NCBI GenBank assembly: GCA_946565805.1
Contig: CAMNWO010000008.1
Coordinates: 1-64,000 of the forward strand
Direction: 5' to 3'
Origin: an uncultured Clostridium sp.
GTDB taxonomy: Bacteria; Bacillota; Clostridia; TANB77; CAG-508
DNA: 64,000 nucleotides
Position 1 is the stretch's first letter. Every line of letters begins with the position of its first letter. Positions 10,592 through 19,464 of this stretch are shown here, one piece after another. The translations under genes were made by a program, and so were the position numbers. The notes beneath the pieces were generated by a model that was not told the DNA's origin, made no database searches, and saw nothing but the letters and a program-made list of their open reading frames with translations.

Positions 10592-10620
10592 TGCGTAAAA
10601 TACTATATATATTCTACGCA
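10592..10620 (-). terminator. Stem-loop after the capsid genes
   Basis: TGCGTA and TACGCA pair around an AT-rich loop in the gap between the coiled-coil gene and the connector gene, followed by a second short inverted repeat (CTACC/GGTAG). There is no clear T-run, so it may tune expression of the high-level capsid transcript and not end it. Confidence 0.35.
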
Positions 10621-10641
10621 CTACCTATTTAGGTAGCTTAT

Positions 10642-11028
10642 TTAGATGTATTTTGCATTAGTTAATATCTCTTTTACTGCTCTAGGCACTTTAACCTCTT
10701 TGCCTCTTTCAATAGACCATCTATAACCATTTATAAATACTTCTACAGTTTTATCATTTTTATTTAATTGATCTATTGGAATTTTAATTTCTACTAAATC
10801 CTTTTTTAGTTCTTCTGCTGTGTTTATTGATTCTTTATCACATTCTACTTCATTTAATTTAATTTCTTTAGCTTTTATTTCTTCAATAGTTTCGTTCATT
10901 TTTTGTTCTTTTTCAGTTAAGTCTTTCTCTTTTTCTTCCAAAGCTTTTTCCCTAGCTTCTAGTTCTTTTTTCTTAGCTTCTAATTCCATTTCTATATTTT
11001 TTTGCTTAGTATTTTCTTGTTTTGCCAT
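10642..11028 (-). CDS. Small phage head protein, coiled coil
   Basis: A 128-aa protein starting at 11026-11028 behind GGAGG. Residues 5-70 form a continuous Glu/Lys coiled coil (KKKELEAREKALEEKEKDL); the last 50 residues are a small beta domain with VEVFINGYRWSIERGKEV. It lies right after the major capsid gene. It may be a head completion or decoration protein. No family is recognised. Confidence 0.5.
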   Translation of the reverse strand: MAKQENTKQKNIEMELEAKKKELEAREKALEEKEKDLTEKEQKMNETIEEIKAKEIKLNEVECDKESINTAEELKKDLVEIKIPIDQLNKNDKTVEVFINGYRWSIERGKEVKVPRAVKEILTNAKYI

Positions 11029-11065
11029 TTGCAATTCCTCCTATATCATTAATTAGAGTATCCGC

Positions 11066-12004
11066 CTAAGCAGATACTCCTGTTTCTAACCTTACAATTG
11101 CATTTTCTTGTAATCTCTTAGATGTAAACATATTTTTCCATCCAATTGTATTTCTTTGATTTAATGGATCTGAATTACCTCCATCAGTTTTAACAATGAT
11201 TGAAGGTTTTGCAGCACTTCCATCTCCAATTTCTGGTACACCATAAGAATCTTTTCCGTATATTGTACCTAAATGAACTTTCACGCCAGTAGCACCATCT
11301 ACCACTTTAGTATTGCTAGATGTCATAAATCTTACACCTGCATATGTACCAATTTCTCCTTTTAATAATGGTTTATTGTCAGTATATTTATTAACATCAA
11401 TCCATCCACCTTCTGATGTATCATTCATTAAGTCAAATGCTTGCTCAGGACTTATTACAGCATGATAATATCCATCACTAAATGTTTTAGCATTGAATTT
11501 TCTTAAATCTCTAACTGCTTTTTTTACATCTATACCTTTCAATACATCTGCTACTGCCAAACCTGTTCTAGCTGTTTTTCCGTTTGCGTATCTTACATTT
11601 GTTCCTTCTGCTAAACTATCTCTAATTAATGTGTCAACAAGTAATGCTGCTTGTTCTCCTTCCAACATTGAAGTTTCTGTGATTACTGGGTCTTTAGCTT
11701 GCATATTTAATACATCAGATACTGTTACATAATCTCCGTATTGGTTACACTCAGCTGTTACTGGTGCTATATCTAAATTACTTCCAGATGGTGTTACTCC
11801 TTCTGTTAATGGTGTAGTGGGAATAGCTAAAGATTTGAATATTCTCCACTCGATTTTTGTTCCTTTTCCTTTTGGTATTTTTTTCTTTTTAGCATCTTTA
11901 TAGAAATGTAATTCTGGTAATAACCTTTCTAATAATGCTCTATCATAAAATGTTTGATTTTCAGTTGTTAAATTGCTTATTGAATTGTTTATTGCGTCTG
12001 CCAT
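11066..12004 (-). CDS. Major capsid protein, N4-gp56 type
   Basis: A 312-aa protein that forms the phage shell. The N-terminus (NLTTENQTFYDRALLERLLP), the IEWRIFKSL and PLTEGVTPSG segments, and the AVRDLRKFNAKTF and YHAVISPEQAFDL blocks are typical of the N4-gp56 major capsid family, which has an HK97-like fold. It sits between the scaffold gene and small head genes. The ATG follows AAAGGAAG. Assignment is by motif memory. Confidence 0.85.
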   Translation of the reverse strand: MADAINNSISNLTTENQTFYDRALLERLLPELHFYKDAKKKKIPKGKGTKIEWRIFKSLAIPTTPLTEGVTPSGSNLDIAPVTAECNQYGDYVTVSDVLNMQAKDPVITETSMLEGEQAALLVDTLIRDSLAEGTNVRYANGKTARTGLAVADVLKGIDVKKAVRDLRKFNAKTFSDGYYHAVISPEQAFDLMNDTSEGGWIDVNKYTDNKPLLKGEIGTYAGVRFMTSSNTKVVDGATGVKVHLGTIYGKDSYGVPEIGDGSAAKPSIIVKTDGGNSDPLNQRNTIGWKNMFTSKRLQENAIVRLETGVSA

Positions 12005-12028
12005 ATAAATTCATCTTCCTTTCTTTTA

Positions 12029-12871
12029 TCAGCCATTTAAGACTCTATTTAATTCTTTTTCAAAGTCTTCTTTTGGCATATTATTATAATTTGTTTGTGT
12101 TTCATCATGAGTTGACCTCACACTTCCTGCGCTAGCTGGTTTTACTGGTTTATCTCCATATTTTTCTTTATAATCTTCATATATTTCCTTAATTGAAATA
12201 TTGTCAGCATATCTTCTGGCAAAGTTTTTAAATTTATCACTTTCGACTATATCAGGATTTGCACCGATACTTAATAAATCTTTCTTCGCCATTCTGATAG
12301 AATGTTCTTTTCCAATTAACTCCATTTCTTCTTGTTCTCTAACAGAGATATTGTTTTCTTTATATTTTCTATAAAGTTCCCCGAATCTATCTTGCATAGC
12401 TTGTTCGCCTAATTCAATAACTTCGTCAGCGTCAATTTTTGCCAATGCTTTTTGTTCTTTTTCAGATAACTTTTGTTGATATTCGGGTAATTCAACCCCC
12501 TGGTCTTTATAGCTTTTTCTTAGCTTTTCATTAATTTCTAATGGAGTAGCTCCATCAAAACCAACAGCTTTTAGGGTTTCCATCAAAGGATTTAACTCCT
12601 TTTCTTTGTTGCCTCTTTCTCTTGCAATAATTTTGTTTATTGCTCTTTGGTATTCTTCTTCAGTATAAGTTCTTTGTTGCTTAGTTTGATTAGATGTATT
12701 TTCCAAACTTTGCTGTTCAGATGAACCCTCTGTAAACTCTACTAGAGTTTCTTCTTGTACTGTTTCTTCTGTCTGTGTTGTTTCTTCAACAACTTGTTCG
12801 TCTTGAACTTCCCCAACTGTAACGTCGTTGTCAACGATAGTTTCTTCAACTACACTTTGTTCTTCTTCCAT
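12029..12871 (-). CDS. Phage scaffolding protein
   Basis: A 280-aa very acidic, helical protein. Residues 1-70 are rich in Glu, Gln, Thr and Val with low complexity; residues about 75-230 are helical (EEEYQRAINKIIARERGNKEK). The C-terminus is short with VRSTHDETQTNY. It directly precedes the capsid gene, the usual place for a scaffold. The ATG follows GGGAGGAAAT. Confidence 0.75.
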   Translation of the reverse strand: MEEEQSVVEETIVDNDVTVGEVQDEQVVEETTQTEETVQEETLVEFTEGSSEQQSLENTSNQTKQQRTYTEEEYQRAINKIIARERGNKEKELNPLMETLKAVGFDGATPLEINEKLRKSYKDQGVELPEYQQKLSEKEQKALAKIDADEVIELGEQAMQDRFGELYRKYKENNISVREQEEMELIGKEHSIRMAKKDLLSIGANPDIVESDKFKNFARRYADNISIKEIYEDYKEKYGDKPVKPASAGSVRSTHDETQTNYNNMPKEDFEKELNRVLNG

Positions 12872-12953
12872 ATTTCCTCCCGTTTAAAGTCCGTCGACTA
12901 TTATTTCCCATGATTATCTGATTAGCCACAGAACAAGTTTTGAGGCAATATAA

Positions 12954-12977
12954 AAAGCACTTCAATTAAAGTGCTTT
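12954..12977 (-). terminator. Stem-loop between Com-like gene and scaffold
   Basis: AAAGCAC and GTGCTTT form a 7-bp stem with a 10-base loop. It overlaps the stop codon of the small zinc-ribbon gene. It could be a weak terminator that separates portal and capsid expression. Confidence 0.5.
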
Positions 12978-13130
12978 ACTTTTTTCTTTATCTTCTTTTT
13001 CTAATTCTTTCTGCTCTTCCTCTGTAGAAATTTTTAATATTTCGTGACACTTAGGACAATGGTATACAACTTCTTTGTTATTTCTAACTGCTACAAACAT
13101 CTCAATCATTTTACATTGTTTACATTTCAT
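12966..13130 (-). CDS. Com-like small zinc-ribbon protein
   Basis: A 54-aa protein whose ATG overlaps the last codons of the portal gene (frame offset, coupled translation). It has two CxxC pairs, KCKQCK at residues 2-7 and HCPKCH near residues 28-33, then a charged KELEKEDKEKSK tail. This resembles the Com translational regulator of phage Mu and related small zinc fingers found next to phage head genes. Function here is inferred. Confidence 0.6.
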   Translation of the reverse strand: MKCKQCKMIEMFVAVRNNKEVVYHCPKCHEILKISTEEEQKELEKEDKEKSKAL

Positions 13131-14949
13131 TATCTTGTCCCCCTTCCAATTGTGCTTTTATTTGTTCTTGTTGCATTAGAATATCGCTTGCCATGTTTCC
13201 TATTTCTTGATTTGTTTGTTCTTGAATAAAATTATTGGCTTGTATTTGTTTTTCATTAATTTCATTTTCTAACTGTGCAAATTGACTTTGAACTTCTTTT
13301 CTTTTCTTGATAATTTCTTCTAGTTTTGCTTTGTTGTACTTAGAATTATCACTTAATCCTGATACCCATTCTTCAAAAGTTATTGCTTGCTTTTCAAATA
13401 ATGTATCCCACATTTGTTCCATTGCTAAAATTGAATAAGCATCAGTTTGCGATACATTCACTTTTACGCTTACCTTTAATTTTTGCATTAATTCAAAAGG
13501 TATTTGCTCAATACTTACCACCTTTTCTCCTGTTTCTTCATCTGTTTCTTCAAGTATAACTTGCTGTCCATCAACATCTACATTTTGCATAAAATCAAAC
13601 AAAATTCTTCCTATTTCTTCATAAAATTTCTTTTTTCTTGCAACATGTATATTTATTGGCACAGACGAAGAGTCTCTTATAGCTATTATTGAACGTCCCG
13701 AAGCTTTTTCTGGGTTTATATTACCTAGTGCTGTATCATTTGCACTTGAATTATCCTTTGTTTTTTGACTCAATTCATCACAAAAATTTTTAGCATCTGG
13801 ACTTATTTGAGCAGGTCTTAAATAGTCAATTGCATCTCTAATATTTGATACTGTTTTATCATTTACTCCTATCGCTACTCCAACCTTATCTAACATTTCT
13901 GGATTTGTTATTAAATTGCTATTATAGACTGTCTTTGGATAACATGTTAATGTAATTCCTATATCTCTTCTTGCCATTGTTCTATTTATTTCAATTTGAT
14001 TTGCTATCTTGTCTTGTGGTTCTCCTCTCCCTCGTATGCTGTTTTTTTCGCTTATCCAAGTATTAAATGCTAATGGATAGATTGTAAGTCCTAAATCAGT
14101 TTCAGGAACATATATAACGTTTTTAGTAGACTTCGTCATATATACTGTCGTTTTCTTCTCAGTTCCAACTTCAACATCTCGTTCTTGTGTATTTCCATTT
14201 TCATCAACAAACTCTTGCTTTTCATATTTTTTAATTTCTTTTTCTTTTTTGTAAAGTTTTAATACACATAAAGCTTTTCCATCTTCATTTTTTACTTCTT
14301 CTTCGTTTCCTACCAATTCATTCGTATCGTTATCTGCTAAAATTTCACTGATTTTCAACTCGCTTAAACCATATTTTTTAGCTTCTTTCTTAATTTTGCT
14401 GATTGGTCTTCTAAAAGTAATAATAATAAAGTCTTGATCTTGTATATCATTTTTATTTTCATCGGCAAAAAAAACATTGTTTCCGTATACCATATCAGCC
14501 TTTTTATTGTTTTCTTCATCTTCGTAGATATACATTCCAACATTTCCACTAATACAGTTTTCTTCATCATATTCCCATGTATTATTGTCCAAATTATTAT
14601 TTTCGAAAAACTTATTTATGTTTTTATTGATTTTTTCTATAGTTTCCTCTGCTATTTTTCTGAAATTTGTTCCATCTTCCAATGCCTCAAAGTCCTCTTT
14701 GCTGAAATTGTCACTTGAAAATGTAATTGTCATATTATTTTGAGATACAATGCCAATTTTATAATTACAAATAGGTGTAATTATATTGTCTACTGGCATT
14801 GGCATTCCACCACTCTCAAGTCCTTTCCACTGGTCACCTTTGGCAAAATTATAATTTTTTCTTAATTGTTGATAATATCCTTTTCCGTTTAAATATTGCT
14901 TTATTTGGCTATATTCTTTCCATATCTGTGTTAAATTGTTTTCCTCCAC
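13120..14949 (-). CDS. Portal protein, P22-like
   Basis: A 609-aa portal subunit forming the ring through which DNA enters and leaves the head. The N-terminal region has YNFAKGDQWKGLESGGMPMP, the middle has a PLAFNTWISEKNSIRGRGEPQDKI block and RSIIAIRDSSSVP, and the C-terminus is a long Gln/Glu helix like P22-type barrel portals. It starts at GTG overlapping the stop of the upstream gene (TAGTG), with GGAGG placed in that gene's end. Confidence 0.8.
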   Translation of the reverse strand: MEENNLTQIWKEYSQIKQYLNGKGYYQQLRKNYNFAKGDQWKGLESGGMPMPVDNIITPICNYKIGIVSQNNMTITFSSDNFSKEDFEALEDGTNFRKIAEETIEKINKNINKFFENNNLDNNTWEYDEENCISGNVGMYIYEDEENNKKADMVYGNNVFFADENKNDIQDQDFIIITFRRPISKIKKEAKKYGLSELKISEILADNDTNELVGNEEEVKNEDGKALCVLKLYKKEKEIKKYEKQEFVDENGNTQERDVEVGTEKKTTVYMTKSTKNVIYVPETDLGLTIYPLAFNTWISEKNSIRGRGEPQDKIANQIEINRTMARRDIGITLTCYPKTVYNSNLITNPEMLDKVGVAIGVNDKTVSNIRDAIDYLRPAQISPDAKNFCDELSQKTKDNSSANDTALGNINPEKASGRSIIAIRDSSSVPINIHVARKKKFYEEIGRILFDFMQNVDVDGQQVILEETDEETGEKVVSIEQIPFELMQKLKVSVKVNVSQTDAYSILAMEQMWDTLFEKQAITFEEWVSGLSDNSKYNKAKLEEIIKKRKEVQSQFAQLENEINEKQIQANNFIQEQTNQEIGNMASDILMQQEQIKAQLEGGQDNEM

Positions 14950-15224
14950 TATTTAACCTCCATTTGACCATTTTCTGTTCCATCAAATCTTTCAATGTTG
15001 GTCATGATTTTATTCCATCTTTCAATTGTCTCTTGATTCTTTGTTTCTTGTTTGTGAATTTTCTTTTCTTCTTTATACTCATTTGTTATTGGTATAGTTT
15101 TTTTTATTTCCTCTATTTTGGGCACTACAACTGGCTTTTCATCTTTTTTTAGTCTATAGCCAGTATTTATTCCAATTAAAAAAACAACCGTAGTGGTTGC
15201 CATTGTTAATACTATTTCAAACAT
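14949..15224 (-). CDS. Small phage membrane-anchored protein
   Basis: A 91-aa protein of unknown function between large terminase and portal. One N-terminal transmembrane helix (residues about 3-22, IVLTMATTTVVFLIGINTGY) is followed by a Lys/Glu-rich soluble part. It starts after AAAGGAG and its end is coupled to the portal start. Confidence 0.5.
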   Translation of the reverse strand: MFEIVLTMATTTVVFLIGINTGYRLKKDEKPVVVPKIEEIKKTIPITNEYKEEKKIHKQETKNQETIERWNKIMTNIERFDGTENGQMEVK

Positions 15225-15236
15225 TTAACTGCTCCT

Positions 15237-16877
15237 TTAAATTATATTTATTTTCATTCCATAGTCAGATTGAATATTATTATCTGTAAATAATTCTTCT
15301 AATGGATTATATTCTTTTGGTTTGTTTTCTTCCTTACTTTCTATTTTAAAACTTTGTTGAGTTCTTATATAATAAACTATTGCCAATGCCATTACTAAAT
15401 CGTCATGAAATCCCACTTCTGCTTCTGGTCTTCCTACTTTATTTTTTATAAAAGTTAGCATTTCTCGTAATGTATCAATGTCATTTATGTTATCTATTTC
15501 TTCTAGAACTATCTCTTGAAGTTGTCCTAATATTAACGGTCTTGTAACTGGTGTCGTTTTAAATCCAAAAGATTTATTGTATTTATTTACATAAGTATCC
15601 GCTTTTTCTCTTATGTATAAATTAGGGTAGTCCCACTCTTGTAATTTTTCATTTGGATAAGTGCTAAAGTTGGTTTCTATTCCAATCAATGCTGTATTAT
15701 AATATAATCCCAAACAATAAACTTGCTGTGCGTATTCTAATTCACTATATTGTTGTTTTAATACCGCTACTTGTTTACCTGTAATATTATTTATTACTTG
15801 TGCTGTGAAGTTGTCTGAACCTTCTCCTGCTGTATCTCCTGCTAATACGTAAGGCACCCCTTCTTGTGGCTCATCAAATATTTTTATTGTTCCTTTTGTA
15901 TTTTCGTTAAACCTTATATTATTTATTTCGTTGTTTTCATATTTATATAAAAAAGAACCTTTTCTTATAGGTTCCACAACTTTTCTTATTCTATTAATTA
16001 CTTTATTCTTATCGAAATAACATTGCCCTGTACTTAAAAAAGCTTCATCTGGACATATAGGATATTCTTGTTTAAATTTATCTATATCTCCACCACAGTT
16101 GTTTTTTATGCACCATCTTCTCCATGTTAGTTGTTCTAACGTTAAATTGTAAACTGTTTGTAATTCTAATTCGTCTTCTGTCAATTCAAACCCTGTATAT
16201 GTCATTTGATATTCTTTTAATTCATTCCATCCTATGAATAATGGATAAAAATCATTTTGTCCTGCTACAGCTTTATCCCATAGCTCTTTAAAATAATCAA
16301 ATCCGTTTGCTGTACTTTCTATTATTATCATGCTTTTAGGTGTATTAGGAACTGCTTGTAATAATCCTAAAAGAGTATTTTGTTTATCTCCCTCCCAAAA
16401 GGCTAACTCTGATAAATGCAAAGCATCAAAAGTATCTGACCTTCCTATTCCTTTTCCTCCTGCTGTCATGCATTTCATTTTGCTATCTAGCCCTGTGCCT
16501 TTATCATTGTTAAATACTAATTCTTTTGCATTGGATTTTTTTTGCTCAGGTTTTATGCTACTTGGTAAATACTCTAACATTCTTTTACTCATATTGAATA
16601 GATTGGCTGTACTATCTTCCTTATGTGCCACTATCCCAGCATTATAATTATGGTTTGTCGTTACGTTTTTGAATATGATACTCTCTGTCTCTGTACTAAA
16701 CCCCATTTGTCTAGCTTTTAATATTATGATTCTTATAGGCTTTCCTTTTTTATGTAATTCTTTTATGACGTTATAATACTTAAGTTGCGGTTCATTCAAT
16801 TTTAAAGGAATTACTTTACCATTCTTGTCTCTTATTTTTATATATTCTTCAATATATTTTTTTGTGTTAATACTCAT
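15237..16877 (-). CDS. terL: Terminase large subunit
   Basis: A 546-aa ATP-driven DNA packaging motor and nuclease. The start is the ATG at 16875-16877, overlapping the small-subunit stop; a TTG nine bases upstream is less likely. A Walker A-like segment is IILKARQMGFSTETES, a Walker B/adjacent region is DALHLSELAFWEG, and the nuclease part begins at VLAGDTAGEGSDNF with later Asp residues in GFHDDLVMALAI. Length is normal for the family. The small subunit lies just upstream and the portal downstream. Confidence 0.9.
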   Translation of the reverse strand: MSINTKKYIEEYIKIRDKNGKVIPLKLNEPQLKYYNVIKELHKKGKPIRIIILKARQMGFSTETESIIFKNVTTNHNYNAGIVAHKEDSTANLFNMSKRMLEYLPSSIKPEQKKSNAKELVFNNDKGTGLDSKMKCMTAGGKGIGRSDTFDALHLSELAFWEGDKQNTLLGLLQAVPNTPKSMIIIESTANGFDYFKELWDKAVAGQNDFYPLFIGWNELKEYQMTYTGFELTEDELELQTVYNLTLEQLTWRRWCIKNNCGGDIDKFKQEYPICPDEAFLSTGQCYFDKNKVINRIRKVVEPIRKGSFLYKYENNEINNIRFNENTKGTIKIFDEPQEGVPYVLAGDTAGEGSDNFTAQVINNITGKQVAVLKQQYSELEYAQQVYCLGLYYNTALIGIETNFSTYPNEKLQEWDYPNLYIREKADTYVNKYNKSFGFKTTPVTRPLILGQLQEIVLEEIDNINDIDTLREMLTFIKNKVGRPEAEVGFHDDLVMALAIVYYIRTQQSFKIESKEENKPKEYNPLEELFTDNNIQSDYGMKINII

Positions 16878-17211
16878 CGCCCTCAACTCGTTTCAAGTAT
16901 TCTTCATAACTTGTATCTACATTTATGTTTTCTTGTTTATCTTTATATCCAAATTTATTCTTCATGTAGAATATTTTAAATGTGTCATTTATATCTCTTG
17001 AATTTATTGTTGCATCCTCTAAAATATCATTTACTTTTTTATAAGTGTCGGAGTAATACTCTCCTTGTGCATAGAAAGTATCTCTGTTTATATCGCAATG
17101 TACACAAAACCCTGCTACATTTGGCAACTTCTTTTGCTCTTCACATAGTTTTATATATTCTATGAATTTATTCTTAAAATCTTCTTTTGTTTTAAAAGCT
17201 CTTTGACTCAT
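16867..17211 (-). CDS. terS: Terminase small subunit
   Basis: A 114-aa DNA-recognition subunit of the packaging enzyme. An N-terminal helix (FKTKEDFKNKFIEYIKLCEE), an HTH-like segment (LPNVAGFCVHCDINRDTFYA) and a C-terminal FYMKNKFGYKDKQ segment match small terminases of Firmicute phages. Its stop overlaps the start of terL. The nearby TGGCAG array could also be considered as a packaging site, though its fit to a promoter is better. Confidence 0.8.
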   Translation of the reverse strand: MSQRAFKTKEDFKNKFIEYIKLCEEQKKLPNVAGFCVHCDINRDTFYAQGEYYSDTYKKVNDILEDATINSRDINDTFKIFYMKNKFGYKDKQENINVDTSYEEYLKRVEGDEY

Positions 17212-17245
17212 ATTGTATCATCTCCCTATTTTATGGTGTTTTGTT

Positions 17246-17470
17246 TTACTTATTTATATTCTTCATAACAGTTTTTTGCTGTTTAGCTGTTGTGCTTAAC
17301 GGTTTCTTATATCCTTCTACGTCTTTATCTTTAACATATTTATAGCACTTAATCGAATTGTCCAATCTTCTTATCAGCTCTTCTTGACACTTTAATCTGT
17401 TTCTACAGTTACTGCATAATACTCTAGCAAATGTTTCGTGTATTGTTTCTTTTCTTTCTTTAGTTTTCAT
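17246..17470 (-). CDS. Small phage protein with Cys pair
   Basis: A 74-aa basic protein of unknown function. The sequence VLCSNCRNRLKCQEEL holds three cysteines, and CYKYVKDKD a fourth, so a small zinc site is likely. It is preceded by GAGGTGC and lies between the terminase genes and the late leader. Confidence 0.5.
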   Translation of the reverse strand: MKTKERKETIHETFARVLCSNCRNRLKCQEELIRRLDNSIKCYKYVKDKDVEGYKKPLSTTAKQQKTVMKNINK

Positions 17471-17482
17471 ATTAGCACCTCA

Positions 17483-17725
17483 TTAACTATATAAAAGCGG
17501 TTCATATTCTATTCTGTTGAAATCTAATAGTATGTTAAATTCCGTTTCTGATATTATTCTTTTAGTGTATTTTGATAATTCTTTTCTTAATTCGTCGACT
17601 TGAAAACTTTGTCTTTCTAATAGTAATATCAATCCCGCTGAAACAGTTTTGTATTTTCCTATTTGTTTTATTGATTCTTGTGTTGTCATATATTGTTCTA
17701 AAAATTCTATTATTTTGTCTAACAT
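17483..17725 (-). CDS. Small phage protein, helical
   Basis: An 80-aa protein starting at the ATG at 17723-17725 behind GAGAGGT; the longer open frame upstream has no ribosome site. It is helical (MLDKIIEFLEQYMTTQES, then VDELRKELSKYTKRI). It is the first gene of the late transcript. No family recognised. Confidence 0.45.
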   Translation of the reverse strand: MLDKIIEFLEQYMTTQESIKQIGKYKTVSAGLILLLERQSFQVDELRKELSKYTKRIISETEFNILLDFNRIEYEPLLYS

Positions 17726-18166
17726 ACTTACCTCTCTTCTTAGAAAAATAGAGCCATGCTCTACGAACATAGCTCCGCAAAAGATTTTGTCTACGTACTA
17801 AACGTAAAGTACTTCTTTTTCTTTAGAACCTGCTAGGAAGGTTCTTGTTCTTGCACTTGTTTCCTCTATCCTGAAAGGAGGTGATTTTGGATAATATTGC
17901 TTATTAAACTTATTTATATTAGCACTACCTAGCATTGTGTTAATAACTAAATTAAAAACTAGCTATAAAATACATTATAACTAGTTTTGCTATTCTTTCT
18001 TTTTTGGCATGCGTTATTACACGATTTCTAGAAAATCTTATTGTGCAATACGATGCAGTGTTTTAAAAAGAACAAATACGAAGGGGCTTGCACTTGTTCT
18101 TGTTCTACTTATTTTTTATCTATTATAATTTTTCTGCCTTATAGGCACACTTTTAACTCTATTAAA
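17726..18166 (-). other. Long untranslated leader of the late operon
   Basis: About 440 bases between the late promoter and the first late gene without a convincing gene. It holds several inverted repeats: AGAACC/GGTTCT (17825-17846), AACTAG/CTAGTT (17961-17990) and AAGAACAA/TTGTTCTT (about 18068-18101), plus related copies of a TTGTTCTTGCACTTGTT-like segment. On the plus strand there is a lone AAAGGAGGTGATT, but only very short frames follow it. It may be a structured leader or antitermination target. Confidence 0.4.
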
Positions 18167-18195
18167 ATTATATCTTGACACTGCCAATTTGTCTA
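18167..18195 (-). promoter_or_regulatory. Late promoter
   Basis: On the minus strand, TAGACA (18190-18195) is followed after 17 bp by TATAAT (18167-18172). It faces the terminase and structural genes and lies directly downstream of the RinA/ArpU-like gene, where a late promoter is expected. Confidence 0.7.
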
Positions 18196-18241
18196 CAAAA
18201 TACTGCCATTAAACTGCCAAATTCCTGCCAATTTTCTGCCA
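18181..18241 (-). promoter_or_regulatory. Array of five TGGCAG sites in 11-bp register
   Basis: TGGCAG (minus strand) occurs at plus coordinates 18181, 18203, 18214, 18225 and 18236. The spacings are 22, 11, 11 and 11 bp, so all sites face the same side of the helix. Four lie upstream of the late promoter -35 box and one lies in its spacer. This suits cooperative binding of an activator, most likely the product of the adjacent 131-aa gene. Confidence 0.65.
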
Positions 18242-18242
18242 T

Positions 18243-18638
18243 TTATTTTATATGTCCCAAAGCTCTCGCAAAACATATTAATGCATTATATTGTAATCTA
18301 AAATATGTACGTTCTGCAATTCCCAATTCATTCTGTATATCAATTGGTTCATTCCCTGGTAAAAGATACCTTAATCTAATTATTTCTTTCATGTCTCCCT
18401 GTAATCTTTCAAACACTCTTTCTATTGCAAAAATTTTTCTTATAATTTCTTCTTCGTATTCCATAAAATCTTCTATTATAGAATGTCTATAATCTTTATT
18501 TTCAAATCCATCTTGCCAATATCCTCCTAAGCAAACAGGTTGTCCTCCTAAACCTACTGTTTCTATTCGTACAATCCAGTCTGGATATTTTCTTAAATCT
18601 GCAATTGTTTTTCTTTTAGCTTCTTTGTCTAATTTCAA
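18243..18638 (-). CDS. RinA/ArpU-like late transcription activator
   Basis: A 131-aa protein starting at TTG (18636-18638) nine bases after AGGAGG. It has a helical N-terminus, an SIIEDFMEYEEEIIRKIF segment and a sigma-region-4-like HTH (EIIRLRYLLPGNEPIDIQNE, then ERTYFRLQYNAL). This architecture fits the RinA/ArpU group of phage late regulators. It sits immediately upstream of the TGGCAG array and late promoter, its likely targets. Confidence 0.7.
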   Translation of the reverse strand: MKLDKEAKRKTIADLRKYPDWIVRIETVGLGGQPVCLGGYWQDGFENKDYRHSIIEDFMEYEEEIIRKIFAIERVFERLQGDMKEIIRLRYLLPGNEPIDIQNELGIAERTYFRLQYNALICFARALGHIK

Positions 18639-18651
18639 TCTTCTGTACCTC

Positions 18652-18850
18652 CTATTTTTTTATTTTTAATTTGACATTTCTAAAATAAACTTCATTATTT
18701 TTTATTACTAAGAATTGTTCTTTTACTGACATATTTTCTTTTGTTAGCTCTAATCCTTCTTTGCTTGTTATATTTAGCTCTTTTGGATATTCTCCGTGTA
18801 ATTTGTGCTATATTATTTATTTTTCTTTCTATCTTTTGCTCTATTGTCAT
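18652..18850 (-). CDS. Small phage protein read through a +1 shift at CGG
   Basis: From the ATG at 18848-18850 the zero frame becomes a very Arg/Lys-rich tail after codon 19, a CGG (18794-18796). Skipping the C gives AQITGEYPKELNITSKEGLE and runs to a TAG, for 65 aa in total. The +1 frame has normal composition and ends just before the AGGAGG of the next gene, as expected in this tightly packed region. No family recognised. The ribosome site (GAGTGAT) is weak. Confidence 0.6.
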
Positions 18851-18867
18851 TTGTTATCACTCGCTTT

Positions 18868-19269
18868 CTAATATCTAAAATTCTTTATGTAATCTACAAT
18901 GGTTAATTCTGGCATACATACATTTTGTATAATTCCTATTGTATTTCCTATTATTAAGCCAATTCCTAATGCTATTAACATACCTGCTCCTGTAATTCCT
19001 AGTGCAAGCATTATTGGGTCGTAACTGTAACAAGAATTATCATAACCTTTACTATTTTTCCATTTTACTAATTTTATAATGCACATTATTCCTGCTATTA
19101 TAAAAATTGCTGATATAACTATTTGTACTATTGCAATTAAATTATTATATGCTATGTATCTATTTGCTAAATCTTCTAGATATGGCATAACATTTTGACT
19201 TGTCCAATCTATTGCTATTCCAAATTTCTGTGCTAAATTATCTAAGACTTTTATTATTTCTTCACCCAT
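18868..19269 (-). CDS. Phage membrane protein, two helices
   Basis: A 133-aa protein. Two transmembrane helices are clear (residues about 43-66, IAIVQIVISAIFIIAGIMCI, and about 86-113, LGITGAGMLIALGIGLIIG). The N-terminus is a soluble helix and the C-terminus is short with one Cys. It is in the early/middle gene cluster with an AGAGGAAAAG site. Function unknown. Confidence 0.5.
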   Translation of the reverse strand: MGEEIIKVLDNLAQKFGIAIDWTSQNVMPYLEDLANRYIAYNNLIAIVQIVISAIFIIAGIMCIIKLVKWKNSKGYDNSCYSYDPIMLALGITGAGMLIALGIGLIIGNTIGIIQNVCMPELTIVDYIKNFRY

Positions 19270-19320
19270 TCTACTTTTCCTCTCTTTCTATTAGTTTGTT
19301 TACTGCTCTTACTAGTTCAT

Positions 19321-19431
19321 TTATTCTTCTACCATACTAGTATCTATGCAACAACTATAATCTCTTATCAAATCTATAATCTTTTCTGCTAATTCATAGT
19401 CTAAATTTCTTACAATTACTTTATATTTCAT
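19321..19431 (-). CDS. Small phage ORF, 36 aa
   Basis: The ATG at 19429-19431 follows AGAGGTAGAG. The peptide begins MKYKVIVRNLDYELAEKIID and stops after MVEE. In another frame right after the stop, INELVRAVNKLIEREEK continues as a plausible helix, as if one base had been lost. There is no CGG here, so this is either a true short gene or a slightly decayed 53-aa gene. Confidence 0.35.
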   Translation of the reverse strand: MKYKVIVRNLDYELAEKIIDLIRDYSCCIDTSMVEE

Positions 19432-19464
19432 CTCTCTACCTCTTTTCTTTTAAATATTTATATA

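Noticed and set aside
17771..17780. TTGCGGAGC before the 80-aa phage gene as an eighth shift site
   Set aside because: The shift would join to the 80-aa gene frame, but there is no upstream start with a ribosome site and the upstream residues look non-coding.
17875..17990. Type I toxin-like peptide after AAAGGAGGTGATT
   Set aside because: A hydrophobic stretch exists in one frame, but it has no start codon in that frame and the frame that follows the ribosome site is only a few codons.
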